Positions 26,318 to 35,704 of a stretch of DNA of 64,000 nt are shown in pieces; positions within the stretch are counted from its first letter, which is position 1; the number at the start of each line of letters is the position of its first letter. A program made the translations under genes and the position numbers. The notes below the pieces were generated by a model. It was given only the letters and a program-made list of their open reading frames with translations, was not told the origin of the DNA and did no database searches. The stretch is from an uncultured Porphyromonadaceae bacterium (lineage in GTDB: Bacteria > Bacteroidota > Bacteroidia > Bacteroidales > Muribaculaceae): positions 41,673 to 105,672 of the forward strand of contig CAMWUJ010000001.1 of NCBI GenBank assembly GCA_947177405.1, in the 5' to 3' direction.

Positions 26318-27438
26318 AAAAATTAAGACTGATGACAATTCTGGGTACTCGCCCGGAAATTATCAAGATGTCGGAAATTATAAAAAAGTCCGATAAGTAT
26401 TTCGACCACATACTAGTACATACCGGTCAAAATTACGATTATACTCTCAATGAAGTTTTCTTTAAGGATCTCGGCCTTCGAAAACCGGATTATTATCTTG
26501 GAGTAGTTGGTAAGAATTTAGGACAAACCATGGGAAATGTAATTTCCAAAGCTTATGAACTGATGGAAGAGATTAGGCCAGATGCCATAATCGTTCTTGG
26601 TGACACCAATTCATGTCTTTCAGTAATAGCAGCTAAACGTCTAAAGATTCCAGTATTCCACATGGAGGCAGGGAACCGATGTAAGGATGAAAATCTTCCT
26701 GAAGAGGTGATCAGAAGAATCGTGGATGTGACAAGTGACATTAATCTTTGCTACAGTGAGCATGCCCGTAGATATATCTTAGACTCAGGAGTAAAACCAG
26801 AATACACTTATGTCGTGGGGTCACCAATGGCAGAAGTATTGAAAGTTCATAAAGAAGCTATAGATAAAAGTAAGATACTTTCCGAACTGAATTTAATTTC
26901 CAAGAAGTATATTCTTCTTTCGAGTCATAGAGAAGAGAACATTGATATTGAGGTAAATTTCTACTCCTTAATGAATGCAGTGAATGCCATGGCAGAATAT
27001 TATGATATGCCGGTATTATATAGTTGTCATCCCAGATCGGAGAAATTCATAACCTCACGTGGATTCAAGTTTGATGAGAGAGTTATACAGCATAAACCTT
27101 TGGGATTTATGGATTACAATAAACTCCAACAAAACGCATTTTGTGTTGTATCTGATAGTGGTACTCTCCCGGAGGAAAGTGCGAATCTACATTTCCCGGC
27201 AGTTTCCGTAAGGACATCCACAGAACGTCCGGAAGCTATCGATAGCGGTGTCTTTGTAATTGGCTCCATTACTTCCGATTCAGTGATACAGGCTGTTAGA
27301 ATGGCTGTTGATATGCAGACCAAAGGTTTCGTCCCTTCTCCGGTAATGGCGTATGAGGATGATAACGTTTCTGATAAAGTTGTGAGAATAATCCAGTCTT
27401 ATGTAGGAATAATTAATAAAATGATTTGGAGAAAATAA
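26314..27438 (+). CDS. capG: UDP-sugar 2-epimerase, non-hydrolysing (CapG/FnlC/WecB family)
   Basis: 374 aa. Conserved GTRPEIIKMSEI, HTGQNYDYTLNEVFF, HMEAGNRCKDENLPEEVIRR and SHREEN. WecB-like fold; in this gene order it epimerises C2 to give UDP-L-FucNAc. It ends at the TAATG overlap with the following transferase. Confidence 0.9.
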   Translation: MKKLRLMTILGTRPEIIKMSEIIKKSDKYFDHILVHTGQNYDYTLNEVFFKDLGLRKPDYYLGVVGKNLGQTMGNVISKAYELMEEIRPDAIIVLGDTNSCLSVIAAKRLKIPVFHMEAGNRCKDENLPEEVIRRIVDVTSDINLCYSEHARRYILDSGVKPEYTYVVGSPMAEVLKVHKEAIDKSKILSELNLISKKYILLSSHREENIDIEVNFYSLMNAVNAMAEYYDMPVLYSCHPRSEKFITSRGFKFDERVIQHKPLGFMDYNKLQQNAFCVVSDSGTLPEESANLHFPAVSVRTSTERPEAIDSGVFVIGSITSDSVIQAVRMAVDMQTKGFVPSPVMAYEDDNVSDKVVRIIQSYVGIINKMIWRK

Positions 27439-28643
27439 TGAAATTTCTTCTTGTCACCCAATATTTCTATCCGGAAAACTTCAAATGCAATGATATAGCA
27501 TTTGAGTTACAGCGTCGTGGCCATGAGGTTACAGTGATTACTGGAATACCTAACTATCCGGACGGAAAGTATTTTAAAGGTTATGGACTATGTAATAGAC
27601 GCAAAGAGATAATTAATGGTGTAAAAGTCGAACGTTCTATTCTTGTATCGAGAGGTGGAGGTGGTGGCATCAGACTCGCGCTAAACTATCTTTCATTTGC
27701 TCTTTTTGCATCTATTAGAGCCATGAGGCTTGCTCTTACTAAAAGATATGATGCAATACTGGTACATGAAGTATCGCCTATTACTGTAGGTATTCCTGCA
27801 GTAATAGCTAAGAAAATCCAGAAAATCCCTTTGCATTTTTGGGTATTAGATCTTTGGCCTGAGAGCCTAACAGCTGCCGGTGGAGTGACTAATAGAAAAA
27901 TATTGTCTTTCTTTGAAAAAATAACCAAATGGATTTACAAAAATTCCACTACTCTTTTGATTGGTTCTAAAGGATATAGGAAATCTATCAATGAAAAAGG
28001 AGACTTTAATCAGAAAATAATATATTTTCCTAACTGGGTGGAGAATCAGCTTAAATCCAATAATAGCGATCAATTCAGTATTCCTGAATTTCCGAGTGGT
28101 TTCAATATAGTGATAGCCGGCAATATGGGAGATGCCCAAGATCTCCCAAATGTTATGGAAGCTGCAAAGATTCTTAAAGGAGAAAATCTAAATTTCATAT
28201 TTGTTGGAGACGGTAGGAAAAGAGAATTTGTGGAGCAATTTTCAAAGGAGAATGATTTGAAGAATCAAATATTCTGTTTGGGTCGTTTCCCGTTAGAGGC
28301 CATGCCTACAATCTTTAATGAAGCAGACATACTATTTATGGCTTTAAAAGACCAACCAATTTTCTCCATGACGGTGCCCTCGCGCCTTCAAGCATACATG
28401 TCATCAGGAAAGCCAATTGTCGCTATGATAAATGGAGAAGGTGCGGATTTAATTAAGGAAGCTAACTGTGGATGGTCGGTTGAAGCAGAGAATCCAAAGG
28501 CTTTGGCAGATCTTCTTCTTACCCTTTCTAAAGAGAAAACGGATATTTTGAAAGAGAAAGGTAGGAATGGACAGAGATTCAGCGAGGAAAATTTCAATTT
28601 CAAGAGGTGTATGGATAATCTTGAAAAGATTATAGACAATTAA
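27438..28643 (+). CDS. WbuB-type family 4 glycosyltransferase (probable L-FucNAc transferase)
   Basis: 401 aa from MKFLLVTQYFYPENFKCNDI; the track begins 12 nt earlier at a TTG. The N-terminus GHEVTVITGIPNYPDGKYFKGY and C-terminal MTVPSRLQAYMSSGKPIVAMINGEGADL match the WbuB group, which in enteric loci follows the fnlABC genes and transfers L-FucNAc. The same order here supports that role. Confidence 0.85.
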   Translation: MKFLLVTQYFYPENFKCNDIAFELQRRGHEVTVITGIPNYPDGKYFKGYGLCNRRKEIINGVKVERSILVSRGGGGGIRLALNYLSFALFASIRAMRLALTKRYDAILVHEVSPITVGIPAVIAKKIQKIPLHFWVLDLWPESLTAAGGVTNRKILSFFEKITKWIYKNSTTLLIGSKGYRKSINEKGDFNQKIIYFPNWVENQLKSNNSDQFSIPEFPSGFNIVIAGNMGDAQDLPNVMEAAKILKGENLNFIFVGDGRKREFVEQFSKENDLKNQIFCLGRFPLEAMPTIFNEADILFMALKDQPIFSMTVPSRLQAYMSSGKPIVAMINGEGADLIKEANCGWSVEAENPKALADLLLTLSKEKTDILKEKGRNGQRFSEENFNFKRCMDNLEKIIDN

Positions 28644-28746
28644 CGACCCTATAAAATCATATTAAGTATCGGTCATCTTGTTTTCACAATTCTCTCTTTC
28701 CCTTCACGTATAAGGTCCGCTCTGAAAATCAAATTTATATTTATAT

Positions 28747-29706
28747 ATGAAAATCCTTATAACCGGAATTCACGGCTTCGTGGGTTCCAATCTTGTTGGT
28801 GCCCTTAAAGACAGGCACGAGATTTATGGACTTGATATTGTTGCTCCGGAAAAGGAAGGTGTGGTGAAAACTTTCTCTTGGGAGGATCTGGATGCCAATA
28901 ATATTCCTCAGGTGGATGCCATAGTCCATCTCGCCGGTAAAGCTCACGATACCAAGAATAAATCCGGTGCCGAGGTATATTTCAAGGTTAATACTGATCT
29001 TACCAAGAAAATTTTCGATTATTTCTCTGATAATTCAAATATTAAAAAGTTTATCTTCTTCAGTTCGGTAAAGGCTGCTGTGGATAAAGTGCCCGGAAAT
29101 ATCCTAACAGAAGATGTTACCCCCTCCCCTGTCGGTCCTTATGGGGAGAGCAAAGTAAAGGCAGAGGAGTATATTCTTGGCAAACTTAAGGAGAGTGAAG
29201 AAAAATATAAAAATCGGGATGTTATAATTCTCCGCCCCTGTATGATTCACGGGCCGGGCAATAAGGGAAATCTGAATCTTCTGTATGGATTTGTTAAGAA
29301 AGGACTTCCTTGGCCTTTGGGTGCTTTCGAAAATAGACGGACTTTTACCTCTATCGATAATCTTACCTTTGCAATTTCAGGTATTCTGAGCAATCCTATT
29401 GAGAGCGGAATTTATAATATGGCTGACGACCGCGCATTATCCACCAACGAGCTCATACAAGCAATGTGTCACGCCATGGGGAAGAACGCTAAAATATGGA
29501 GGATAAGCAAGGGGCTGATAAATTTCGGTGCCAAGGTCGGAGATATACTCCATCTCCCACTCAATACTTTCCGTCTGGAAAAGTTGACTGAGAATTATGT
29601 AGTCTCAAATGAGAAAATCAAAAGAGCTCTCGGGATCAAGAATATGCCGGTAGATTCAGTAGATGGTCTAACAAAAACAATCAAAAGCTTCTCAAAGGGT
29701 AATTGA
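28747..29706 (+). CDS. NAD-dependent epimerase/4-keto reductase (WbpV-like)
   Basis: 319 aa extended SDR. ITGIHGFVGSNLVGAL, Ser in FFSSVKAAV and YGESKVKAEEY (YxxxK). In Bacteroidetes and Pseudomonas loci this enzyme is paired with a WbpL-type initiating transferase and makes or isomerises the first sugar (UDP-QuiNAc or UDP-FucNAc). Here the transferase gene is 2.5 kb downstream, separated by Rpn genes that appear to have inserted between the pair. Confidence 0.82.
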   Translation: MKILITGIHGFVGSNLVGALKDRHEIYGLDIVAPEKEGVVKTFSWEDLDANNIPQVDAIVHLAGKAHDTKNKSGAEVYFKVNTDLTKKIFDYFSDNSNIKKFIFFSSVKAAVDKVPGNILTEDVTPSPVGPYGESKVKAEEYILGKLKESEEKYKNRDVIILRPCMIHGPGNKGNLNLLYGFVKKGLPWPLGAFENRRTFTSIDNLTFAISGILSNPIESGIYNMADDRALSTNELIQAMCHAMGKNAKIWRISKGLINFGAKVGDILHLPLNTFRLEKLTENYVVSNEKIKRALGIKNMPVDSVDGLTKTIKSFSKGN

Positions 29707-29835
29707 CATTATTTATCTTTGAAAGAAACTATATAAAAATAGAGTATCAGTTAAAGATCTTCCTTGAAAATCAATTAAATCATAAATGCACCCGGGAAAC
29801 TTGTATTAAATATTTCTTTTTTCATTCGAAAAGAT

Positions 29836-29843
29836 TATATTTG
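29836..29843 (+). promoter_or_regulatory. Likely promoter (-7) of the Rpn gene
   Basis: TATATTTG 23 nt before the ATG; the -33 box is not clear. It indicates the Rpn gene is expressed separately from the capsule operon. Confidence 0.5.
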
Positions 29844-29866
29844 CAAAAAATATATCTCCGTTTACC

Positions 29867-30790
29867 ATGACTGACAGCATCAAGGTATTTATTAATCCTC
29901 TTACCGACTTCGGCTTCAAATTTCTATTCGGACGTGAAGCCGACAAGGAGTTTATCCTCTCTTTCCTGAACGCACTTCAGATAGGAGGCGATAAAGAAAT
30001 TACTTCTGTGGAATTTATTGACAAGGAAAAGAAGGGGGAAGCCAAGGAGGACCGGGCGCTAATCTACGACCTGCATTGCAAACTGGACGACGGCAGCAAG
30101 ATTATCGTCGAGATGCAGAACCGTTATCAGACTCATTTCGATGACCGAGCTATCTATTATCTTGCAGCAGATCTTTACGCACAAGGAGAAAAAGGGGACG
30201 GATGGGATTATAGTCTTACCCCTGTTTATGGCATCTTCTTGATGAATTTTGAATGGAGAGATGTCAAGGAACAACATCTGAGAGAGGATGTGTGTTTATA
30301 CAATATACAGACTAAGAGTGTGTTCTCTGATAAGCTTAGAATGACATTCCTGAAAATACCCATGATGGTGAAAAATCCGGAGGAATGTAAGACCACTCTT
30401 GAAAGATGGTTATATATGTTAAAAAATATGGATAAGATGGAAGCAATACCGACAGCATTTATGAAAGACCCTGTATTTGAGAGACTGGGAAAAGTGGCTC
30501 GTTTCGCCGCTTTGGATGAGAAAGAGAAGAAGGCCTACAGGGAATCCCTGAAGGTCTATAGAGACAATTACGCTATAGCAGAGACAGAGCGTACTATTGG
30601 TCGTGCCGAAGGACGTGCCGAAGGGCGCGCCGAAGGTAGAGCCGAAGGGCGTGCAGAAGGGCTCGCCGAAGGTAGAGCCGAAGGGCGAGCAGAAGTTGCC
30701 CGCACAATGCTTGATGGTGGTATGGATTTAGAATCCATCGCAAAATATACAGGCTTCTCAATTGAAGAATTAAAAGCTATTAAACCTTAA
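29867..30790 (+). CDS. rpn: Rpn/PDDEXK_2 family nuclease (putative transposase family)
   Basis: 307 aa. N-terminal PD-(D/E)XK fold: FINPLTDFGFKFLFGREADKEF, core YDLHCKLDDGSKIIVEMQNR (D...ExQ) typical of recombination-promoting nucleases. Residues about 245-280 are a (AEGR)n run encoded by a 12-bp tandem repeat, then a C-terminal helix MLDGGMDLESIAKYTGFSIEELKAI. The Rpn family promotes RecA-independent DNA exchange in E. coli and is spread on mobile DNA. Two decayed relatives follow. Confidence 0.9.
   Translation: MTDSIKVFINPLTDFGFKFLFGREADKEFILSFLNALQIGGDKEITSVEFIDKEKKGEAKEDRALIYDLHCKLDDGSKIIVEMQNRYQTHFDDRAIYYLAADLYAQGEKGDGWDYSLTPVYGIFLMNFEWRDVKEQHLREDVCLYNIQTKSVFSDKLRMTFLKIPMMVKNPEECKTTLERWLYMLKNMDKMEAIPTAFMKDPVFERLGKVARFAALDEKEKKAYRESLKVYRDNYAIAETERTIGRAEGRAEGRAEGRAEGRAEGLAEGRAEGRAEVARTMLDGGMDLESIAKYTGFSIEELKAIKP
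30601..30696 (+). repeat. 12-bp tandem repeat coding for AEGR units
   Basis: About eight units of GCCGAAGGNCGN in frame in the Rpn gene. Codon choice varies (GGA CGT, GGG CGC, GGT AGA), so the array is not brand new, but it is prone to slippage; the copy at 31.6 kb has lost frame inside the same array. Confidence 0.85.
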
Positions 30791-30983
30791 TTGATGCAAA
30801 CATTCTACGTTTCCTCCCGTTCTCTCTATAAAATCTTCTGCGAATGTTCCTGCCGGTTCTCACGTTAACAATTCCTGCGTCCGGACTCTTTACATTCCAT
30901 CCTGACCAACTGACTGAAAATTACATGTTCATGTCAGAGAACTCGACTGCCGACCTTTAGTAAAAGCCCGTCTCTGCGATGAG

Positions 30984-31442
30984 ATGACTCATAATCCTAT
31001 CGGAGACTACGAAAGATTTGCATTCATTCAGATTCCTTTCTTTAATCAGGAAGAGGATGAATGTTCCACAAGATTGGAAGAATGGATTTATAATATAAAA
31101 AATATGGGTAGGATGCAAAAAATAGCTTTTACATATAATGACACTTTTGAATATCTAAAGAAGGTAAGTGATGTGGCTTCTCTTAGTCCTTATGACCGGG
31201 AGATTTATGAAGCTGAACTGATGAAAGCGCGTGATTATCATGCTGTTCTCAAAACCGCAAAAAAGAAGAGTCTGGAAGAGGGTCGTGCCGAGGGTCGCGC
31301 TGAGGGTCGCGCTGAAGGGATAATGGCCGGTATCTCACAGGTGGTCAAAAATATGATGGCAAATGGGTTAGATCTTGAAGCTATCGCAACATACACAGGT
31401 TTTTCTATCGAAGAATTGGAAGCTTTGAAAGAGCACATTTAG
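30984..31442 (+). pseudogene. 5'-truncated Rpn-family paralogue
   Basis: 152 codons corresponding only to the C-terminal half of an Rpn protein (RFAFIQIPFFNQEEDECSTRLEEWIYNIKNM ... EEGRAEGRAEGRAEGI ... DLEAIATYTGFSIEELEAL). The nuclease core with its catalytic residues is absent. It has an ATG and could still be translated, but no promoter is evident. Diverged from the 29867 gene, so an older acquisition rather than a recent copy. Confidence 0.75.
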
Positions 31443-31460
31443 ACTTAATTAAACAAAATA

Positions 31461-31812
31461 CATTTGGAGGGACTGGGAAAAGTGGCTCGTTTCGCTGCTT
31501 TGGATGAGAAAGAGAAGAAGGCCTACAGGGAATCCCTGAAGGTGTATCGTGACAATTACGCCATAGCTGAGACTGAGCGGACTATTGGTCGTGCCGAAGG
31601 ACGTGCCGAAGGTAGAGCCGAAGGTCGTGCCGAAGGACGAGCAGAAGGCGAGCAGAAGGACGGGTTGAAGGACGTGCTGAAGGACGTGCCGAAGGACGTG
31701 CTGAAGGGCGCGCCGAAGTTGCCCGCACAATGCTTGATGGAGGAATGGATTTAGAATCCATCGCGAAATATACAGGCTTCTCAATTGAAGAATTAAAAGC
31801 TATGCAACGTTA
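31461..31812 (+). pseudogene. Rpn C-terminal copy with frameshift in the repeat
   Basis: From LEGLGKVARFAALDEKEKKAY it is almost identical to the 3' end of the 29867 gene, then shifts frame inside the 12-bp array; the track ORF continues as EQKDGLKDVLKDVPKD. Reading in the alternative frame restores the AEGR run and GMDLESIAKYTGFSIEELK, ending in TAA at 31810-31812. A partial recent duplication broken by slippage. Confidence 0.85.
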
Positions 31813-31847
31813 ATTTTCTTTTTCAGAGAAATAGTGAACCTTTGCCT

Positions 31848-31965
31848 CCCTATAAAACGGCAACCCCACCTGGGTTGAGGTCGTCTCTTTGGTTTATCCG
31901 GGGGTAGGCTCGTGCCTCGCCAACCCCCGGTTGGGTTAAACGGAAACCCCTCCGGGGTAATAAGC
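31848..31965. repeat. Hairpin-rich extragenic repeat
   Basis: Several nested inverted repeats in about 120 bp: CAACCC/GGGTTG, a larger GTTTATCCGGGGG ... CCCCCGGTTGGGTTAAAC structure and CCCCTCCGGGG. GC-rich against its surroundings. Resembles REP-type extragenic elements; no transposase is attached. Confidence 0.6.
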
Positions 31966-32035
31966 ACAACCACATAATAACCAAATACTTAAAAAATATT
32001 TCCTGTCAAAAATAATCTCCTGCTATCCTGTTCCT

Positions 32036-32110
32036 CTGTCAAAATAATTATATTCTGTTCTCCTGTTCTTCTGTCAAAATAATTATATTCTGTTCTCCTG
32101 TTCTTCCGTC
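32036..32110 (+). repeat. 35-bp direct repeat
   Basis: CTGTCAAAATAATTATATTC starts at 32036 and 32071, with a third partial unit at 32106; each contains a CTCCTGTTCTTC tail. Degenerate relatives (GACAGGAGAACA-type) occur near 33.2 kb and 56.3 kb. Confidence 0.7.
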
Positions 32111-32197
32111 AAATACTAATTCTCAGAATCCACATCGATATGGGTTCTGATTTTTTTATCCCCTGTATTCCGATAAAAATTCTCTAATTACGTTATA

Positions 32198-33160
32198 ATG
32201 TCTCTTTTTATCATCTTCATTCTGCTGATCCTTATGGAATTGGCTTATTTCCGAATTGCCGACCGGCTGAACATCATAGACCGTCCCAACCAACGTTCAT
32301 CACATTCCTCTGTCACACTGCGTGGCGGAGGAATTATTTTTTTATTTGGGGCTTGGCTCTTCTGGTTTTTCTACGGTTTCCAGTATTCATGGTTCCTTTC
32401 CGGCCTCACTCTTATCGGCCTTGTGAGTTTTGCCGATGATGTACGTTCTCTTCCTGACAGCTGGCGTCTTGTGGCGCAGTTTGCTGCGATGTTCCTGATG
32501 TTCGAACAGTTCGGAATCCTTAACCTTCAGGACTGGTGGATGGTGATCGTCGGGCTCATTGTGTGCGTGGGTATCATCAACGCATATAATTTCATGGATG
32601 GCATCAATGGCATTACCGGTGGGTATTCACTCGCCGTGATCATCCCACTGATTTACCTAAATTCCAGAATGGATTTCATCTCGATGGATTTCCTTTTTGT
32701 GGCCGGGCTTAGTCTGCTGGTTTTCTGCTTCTTCAATTTCAGGAAGAAGGCTAAATGCTTTGCCGGCGACGTGGGTTCGATTTCGATGGCTTTCATCGTG
32801 CTGTTCGCTTTGGGCAAACTTATCCTGACCACAGGTGATTTCGCCTACATCGTGTTCCTGGCTGTATATGGCGCCGACACGGTCCTGACCATCTGCCATC
32901 GCATTCAGCTTCACGAAAGTCTGGGACAGGCCCACCGCAAGCATGCATTTCAGATAATGGCCAACGAACTGCATATTCCACATGTGACGGTCTCCTCTTT
33001 CTATATGGCTCTCCAGCTGCTTATATCAGCCGGAATGATATGGCTCCCTATCAATCATTATCTATATTTAGGATTTGTGATTCTGCCGCTTGGGTGTGCC
33101 TATCTAATATTTATGAAGAAATTTTACCATCTCCACGAAGAATATCTTAAATCCCTGTGA
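32198..33160 (+). CDS. WbpL/WecA-type initiating sugar-phosphate transferase
   Basis: 320 aa, about ten helices. PNPT-family motifs VSFADDVRSLP, NAYNFMDGINGITGGY, FRKKAKCFAGDVGS and the HRKHAFQ loop. Transfers an HexNAc-1-P (in this context probably QuiNAc, FucNAc or GlcNAc phosphate) from UDP-sugar to undecaprenyl phosphate at the inner membrane, starting repeat-unit assembly. Confidence 0.92.
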   Translation: MSLFIIFILLILMELAYFRIADRLNIIDRPNQRSSHSSVTLRGGGIIFLFGAWLFWFFYGFQYSWFLSGLTLIGLVSFADDVRSLPDSWRLVAQFAAMFLMFEQFGILNLQDWWMVIVGLIVCVGIINAYNFMDGINGITGGYSLAVIIPLIYLNSRMDFISMDFLFVAGLSLLVFCFFNFRKKAKCFAGDVGSISMAFIVLFALGKLILTTGDFAYIVFLAVYGADTVLTICHRIQLHESLGQAHRKHAFQIMANELHIPHVTVSSFYMALQLLISAGMIWLPINHYLYLGFVILPLGCAYLIFMKKFYHLHEEYLKSL

Positions 33161-33353
33161 ATGTTAAGACAGGGTAACAGGAGATGCCCCTATGATTAAT
33201 AGACTGGAGAACCGGAGAACAGAAGAAGATTATATGATAAATTTATCCTCCCTCCTTCTTATCCTCCAATCAAAGAAATATCCCCCGTTCCTATGTCCTC
33301 CAGTCAAAAAAATCTCTCCAGTTAAAATATTCTAAAATAATTACCATAAATTT

Positions 33354-33743
33354 ATGATTATAGATTCAAATCTCATAGATAAAGTGGAGCATGAGGCTTC
33401 CGAAAGCCCTCGCCTGCGCATGAATTTTAATTTTCATGAGGGTCCCGACTCGAAAGCGCAGCGTCTAATTAATGTTTTGCTTCCCGGCACCATTATTCCT
33501 ATCCATCGCCATAAACATACTGCAGAAACTTATATCCTGTTGCGAGGGAAGATGGTGGTGGTATTCTATAACGACCTCGGGGCACAGACCCAACGGTTCC
33601 TTCTCGATCCGACCGAAGGCAATTACGGAGTTCAGATTCCCAAAGGACAATGGCATGGAGTGGAAGTGATCCAACCGTCAGCTATCTTTGAAGTCAAGGA
33701 TGGTCCTTACACTCCTCTAAGCCCGGAAGATATGATGGATTAA
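33354..33743 (+). CDS. wbuC: WbuC-family cupin protein
   Basis: 129 aa beta-barrel cupin. IPIHRHKHTAETYILLRGKMVVVFY supplies two His and a Glu of the metal site, with a later His in IPKGQWHGVEV. WbuC proteins sit in FucNAc-containing O-antigen and capsule loci; the reaction is unknown. Separated from the transferase by 190 bp, and the last recognisable gene of the capsule locus. Confidence 0.88.
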   Translation: MIIDSNLIDKVEHEASESPRLRMNFNFHEGPDSKAQRLINVLLPGTIIPIHRHKHTAETYILLRGKMVVVFYNDLGAQTQRFLLDPTEGNYGVQIPKGQWHGVEVIQPSAIFEVKDGPYTPLSPEDMMD

Positions 33744-33756
33744 GAATAAATCCCTT

Positions 33757-33857
33757 AATTCCCCTTATCACCCTTAAATCCCTTAAATCCCTTAAATCCC
33801 TTAAATCCTTTAAATCCCTTAAATCCCTTAAATCCCTTATCACCCTTAAGTCCCTTA
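33757..33857 (+). repeat. Tandem repeat of CCCTTAAAT
   Basis: About ten near-identical 9-nt units (CCCTTAAAT, with CCCTTATCA variants at both ends) in 100 bp just after wbuC. The track ORF RDLRDLRDLKDL on the minus strand is produced by it. Such arrays change length by slippage and mark the boundary between capsule and housekeeping DNA. Confidence 0.9.
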
Positions 33858-33874
33858 CACCCGGGCAAAAGATT

Positions 33875-33923
33875 TTGAACTGCACTTCAAAAGTTTTTAT
33901 CTAACTTTTGAAGTGCAGTTCAA
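33875..33923. terminator. 21-bp inverted repeat, possible bidirectional terminator
   Basis: TTGAACTGCACTTCAAAAGTT with its exact complement 7 nt later (loop TTTATCT). It lies at the end of the capsule locus. No long T-run follows, so termination is likely but not certain. The half TGCAGTTCA recurs near 46.08 kb beside an IS-like end. Confidence 0.6.
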
Positions 33924-33982
33924 GTTTATCGCATATGTTCTTTTTCAGTTAAATTACCTTAATTTTAAATTTCCTTTCAACT

Positions 33983-34017
33983 TTTGCTCTCTATTTCGCA
34001 AAGAAATGCTAATTTTG
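33983..34017 (+). promoter_or_regulatory. Promoter of the envelope block
   Basis: TTTG (33983-33986) and TAATTTTG (34010-34017) with a 23-nt spacer, slightly long for the consensus. It precedes the DUF6242 lipoprotein and probably drives the genes through bamA. Confidence 0.55.
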
Positions 34018-34113
34018 CAAGTTGAATAACATTATTCTGAAAAACCGATGACAGATTTTGATAAAATAAGATGAAAATCATCCTCGTTTCTACAGAATAG
34101 AAGGCTATACCTA

Positions 34114-35649
34114 ATGAACAGACCGAATAAAATTAATAATATCCTTAAACATTTCTCGAAGGCGTTGCTTATCGGTGCCTTAGGGATTGGAGCTTTGGGT
34201 TGTAACTCCAAGAAAGAGGATGAGCCGGATGAAACGGCCTCAATCGTCTATCTTCCTAATGTGGCTGTTACATCCTTTACACTTCAGGCCGACAAAAACG
34301 TCATGGCCCGGCTCGATTCCGTGTTTTTCTCGATCGACCTTGACCATGGCGTGATCTTCAATGCCGATTCCCTTCCGGTCGGAGCTCCGGTGAATAAGCT
34401 TGTGCCAAAAATTAAATATTCTTCATATATCAAGTCGGCAAAAATTATCATGGAGGGTGGCACAACCCGCAATGATACTGTGGATTATATCAAGGATCCC
34501 AACGATTCGATCGACTTCACCGGCAAGGTGCGTCTCCAGATCGCCACTGCCAATGATGAAATGAAGAAGGAATATATCATCAAGGTCAACGTGCATAAAG
34601 AGCAGCCTGATTCTCTGGTATGGGGTGAAACTGCCCTTGCTTCCCTTCCCTCAAGAATGGAGAATCCACGCAACCAGAAAAGTGTAGATATCAATAACAA
34701 GGTCGTATCGATGATTGAGGAAAACGACGGATCGTACACTCTTTCAGTATCCGAAAATCTTTATGGGGCCGACTGGGAAAAGACTCCACTCTCACTTTCC
34801 TTCACTCCTGATGTTCGTTCGCTTACAGCTTCTTCCGATGCACTCTATATTCTTGACTCCACCGGTAATCTTCTGCGGTCGGCCGACGGTCGGGCATGGT
34901 CGGATACCGGTGAAGATTGGAACCGTATCATTGGTGGTTATAATGACACGGCAATAGGCCTGAAAACCACGTCCGAAGGTCTCGTGCATGCACAGTATCC
35001 TCTGAAAGGTATGGACCGGAAGGCTATCAGCCCGGATTTCCCGATAGAGGGTTATTCCAATTTTGTGGTTCATGCCAACAAATGGACCTCTTCCCCGGTT
35101 GGCTTCTTCTGCGGAGGTGTTATGGCAGATGGCAGTTACTCGGATGCGATATGGGCTTTCGACGGATCCAACTGGGTGACACTTGCCAAAGGATCATTCC
35201 CGGCTCTGAGAGGAGCATCGCTCGTGCCATATTACGCTTTCAGAAGAACATCCTCCACCGAGATGCTTCCCTCGGAGCTCGAAGTGTGGATGATTGTGGG
35301 AGGCGAGATGCAGAACGGTGATTTCAACCGCACCCTCTATATCTCATACGACAACGGAGTGAACTGGAAGCGAGGATCTTCCTCTCTCCAGTTGCCCGAT
35401 GTGATTCCGCCCATGACTCAATGCGACAACATTGTGATGACCACCACACAAGACACCAATCTCTCCGATGCCTGGAAGATTATGGCTCCAAAGAACGGTA
35501 GAAAGGTGAAATGGAACGTGGACGGTGATATCCTCTCATGGGAATGTCCTTATATCTACCTTATCGGAGGAATGGATGCCGACCATCAGCTCTGCAACAC
35601 AATATGGCGAGGTGTGCTCAACCGGCTGAAGTTCGCCCCCGTGATATAA
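34114..35649 (+). CDS. DUF6242 lipoprotein
   Basis: 511 aa. Signal with lipobox ALGIGALGC at about residue 30. An N-terminal beta domain (VAVTSFTLQADKNVMARLDSVFFSIDLDHG) is followed by a beta-propeller-like region with Kelch/sialidase-type motifs (LYILDSTGNLLRSADGRAWSD, LYISYDNGVNWKRGSS). DUF6242 proteins recur beside bamA/uppS in Bacteroidales. Probably outer-membrane anchored; function unknown. Confidence 0.85.
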   Translation: MNRPNKINNILKHFSKALLIGALGIGALGCNSKKEDEPDETASIVYLPNVAVTSFTLQADKNVMARLDSVFFSIDLDHGVIFNADSLPVGAPVNKLVPKIKYSSYIKSAKIIMEGGTTRNDTVDYIKDPNDSIDFTGKVRLQIATANDEMKKEYIIKVNVHKEQPDSLVWGETALASLPSRMENPRNQKSVDINNKVVSMIEENDGSYTLSVSENLYGADWEKTPLSLSFTPDVRSLTASSDALYILDSTGNLLRSADGRAWSDTGEDWNRIIGGYNDTAIGLKTTSEGLVHAQYPLKGMDRKAISPDFPIEGYSNFVVHANKWTSSPVGFFCGGVMADGSYSDAIWAFDGSNWVTLAKGSFPALRGASLVPYYAFRRTSSTEMLPSELEVWMIVGGEMQNGDFNRTLYISYDNGVNWKRGSSSLQLPDVIPPMTQCDNIVMTTTQDTNLSDAWKIMAPKNGRKVKWNVDGDILSWECPYIYLIGGMDADHQLCNTIWRGVLNRLKFAPVI

Positions 35650-35704
35650 GCCATTCTCCCTATCGGGGAATCAATGTAATTTCATTAACCTTTACTCCTC
35701 TATT

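Noticed and set aside
33694-33885. RDLRDLRDLKDL protein
   Set aside because: Direct translation of the 9-nt microsatellite on the minus strand.
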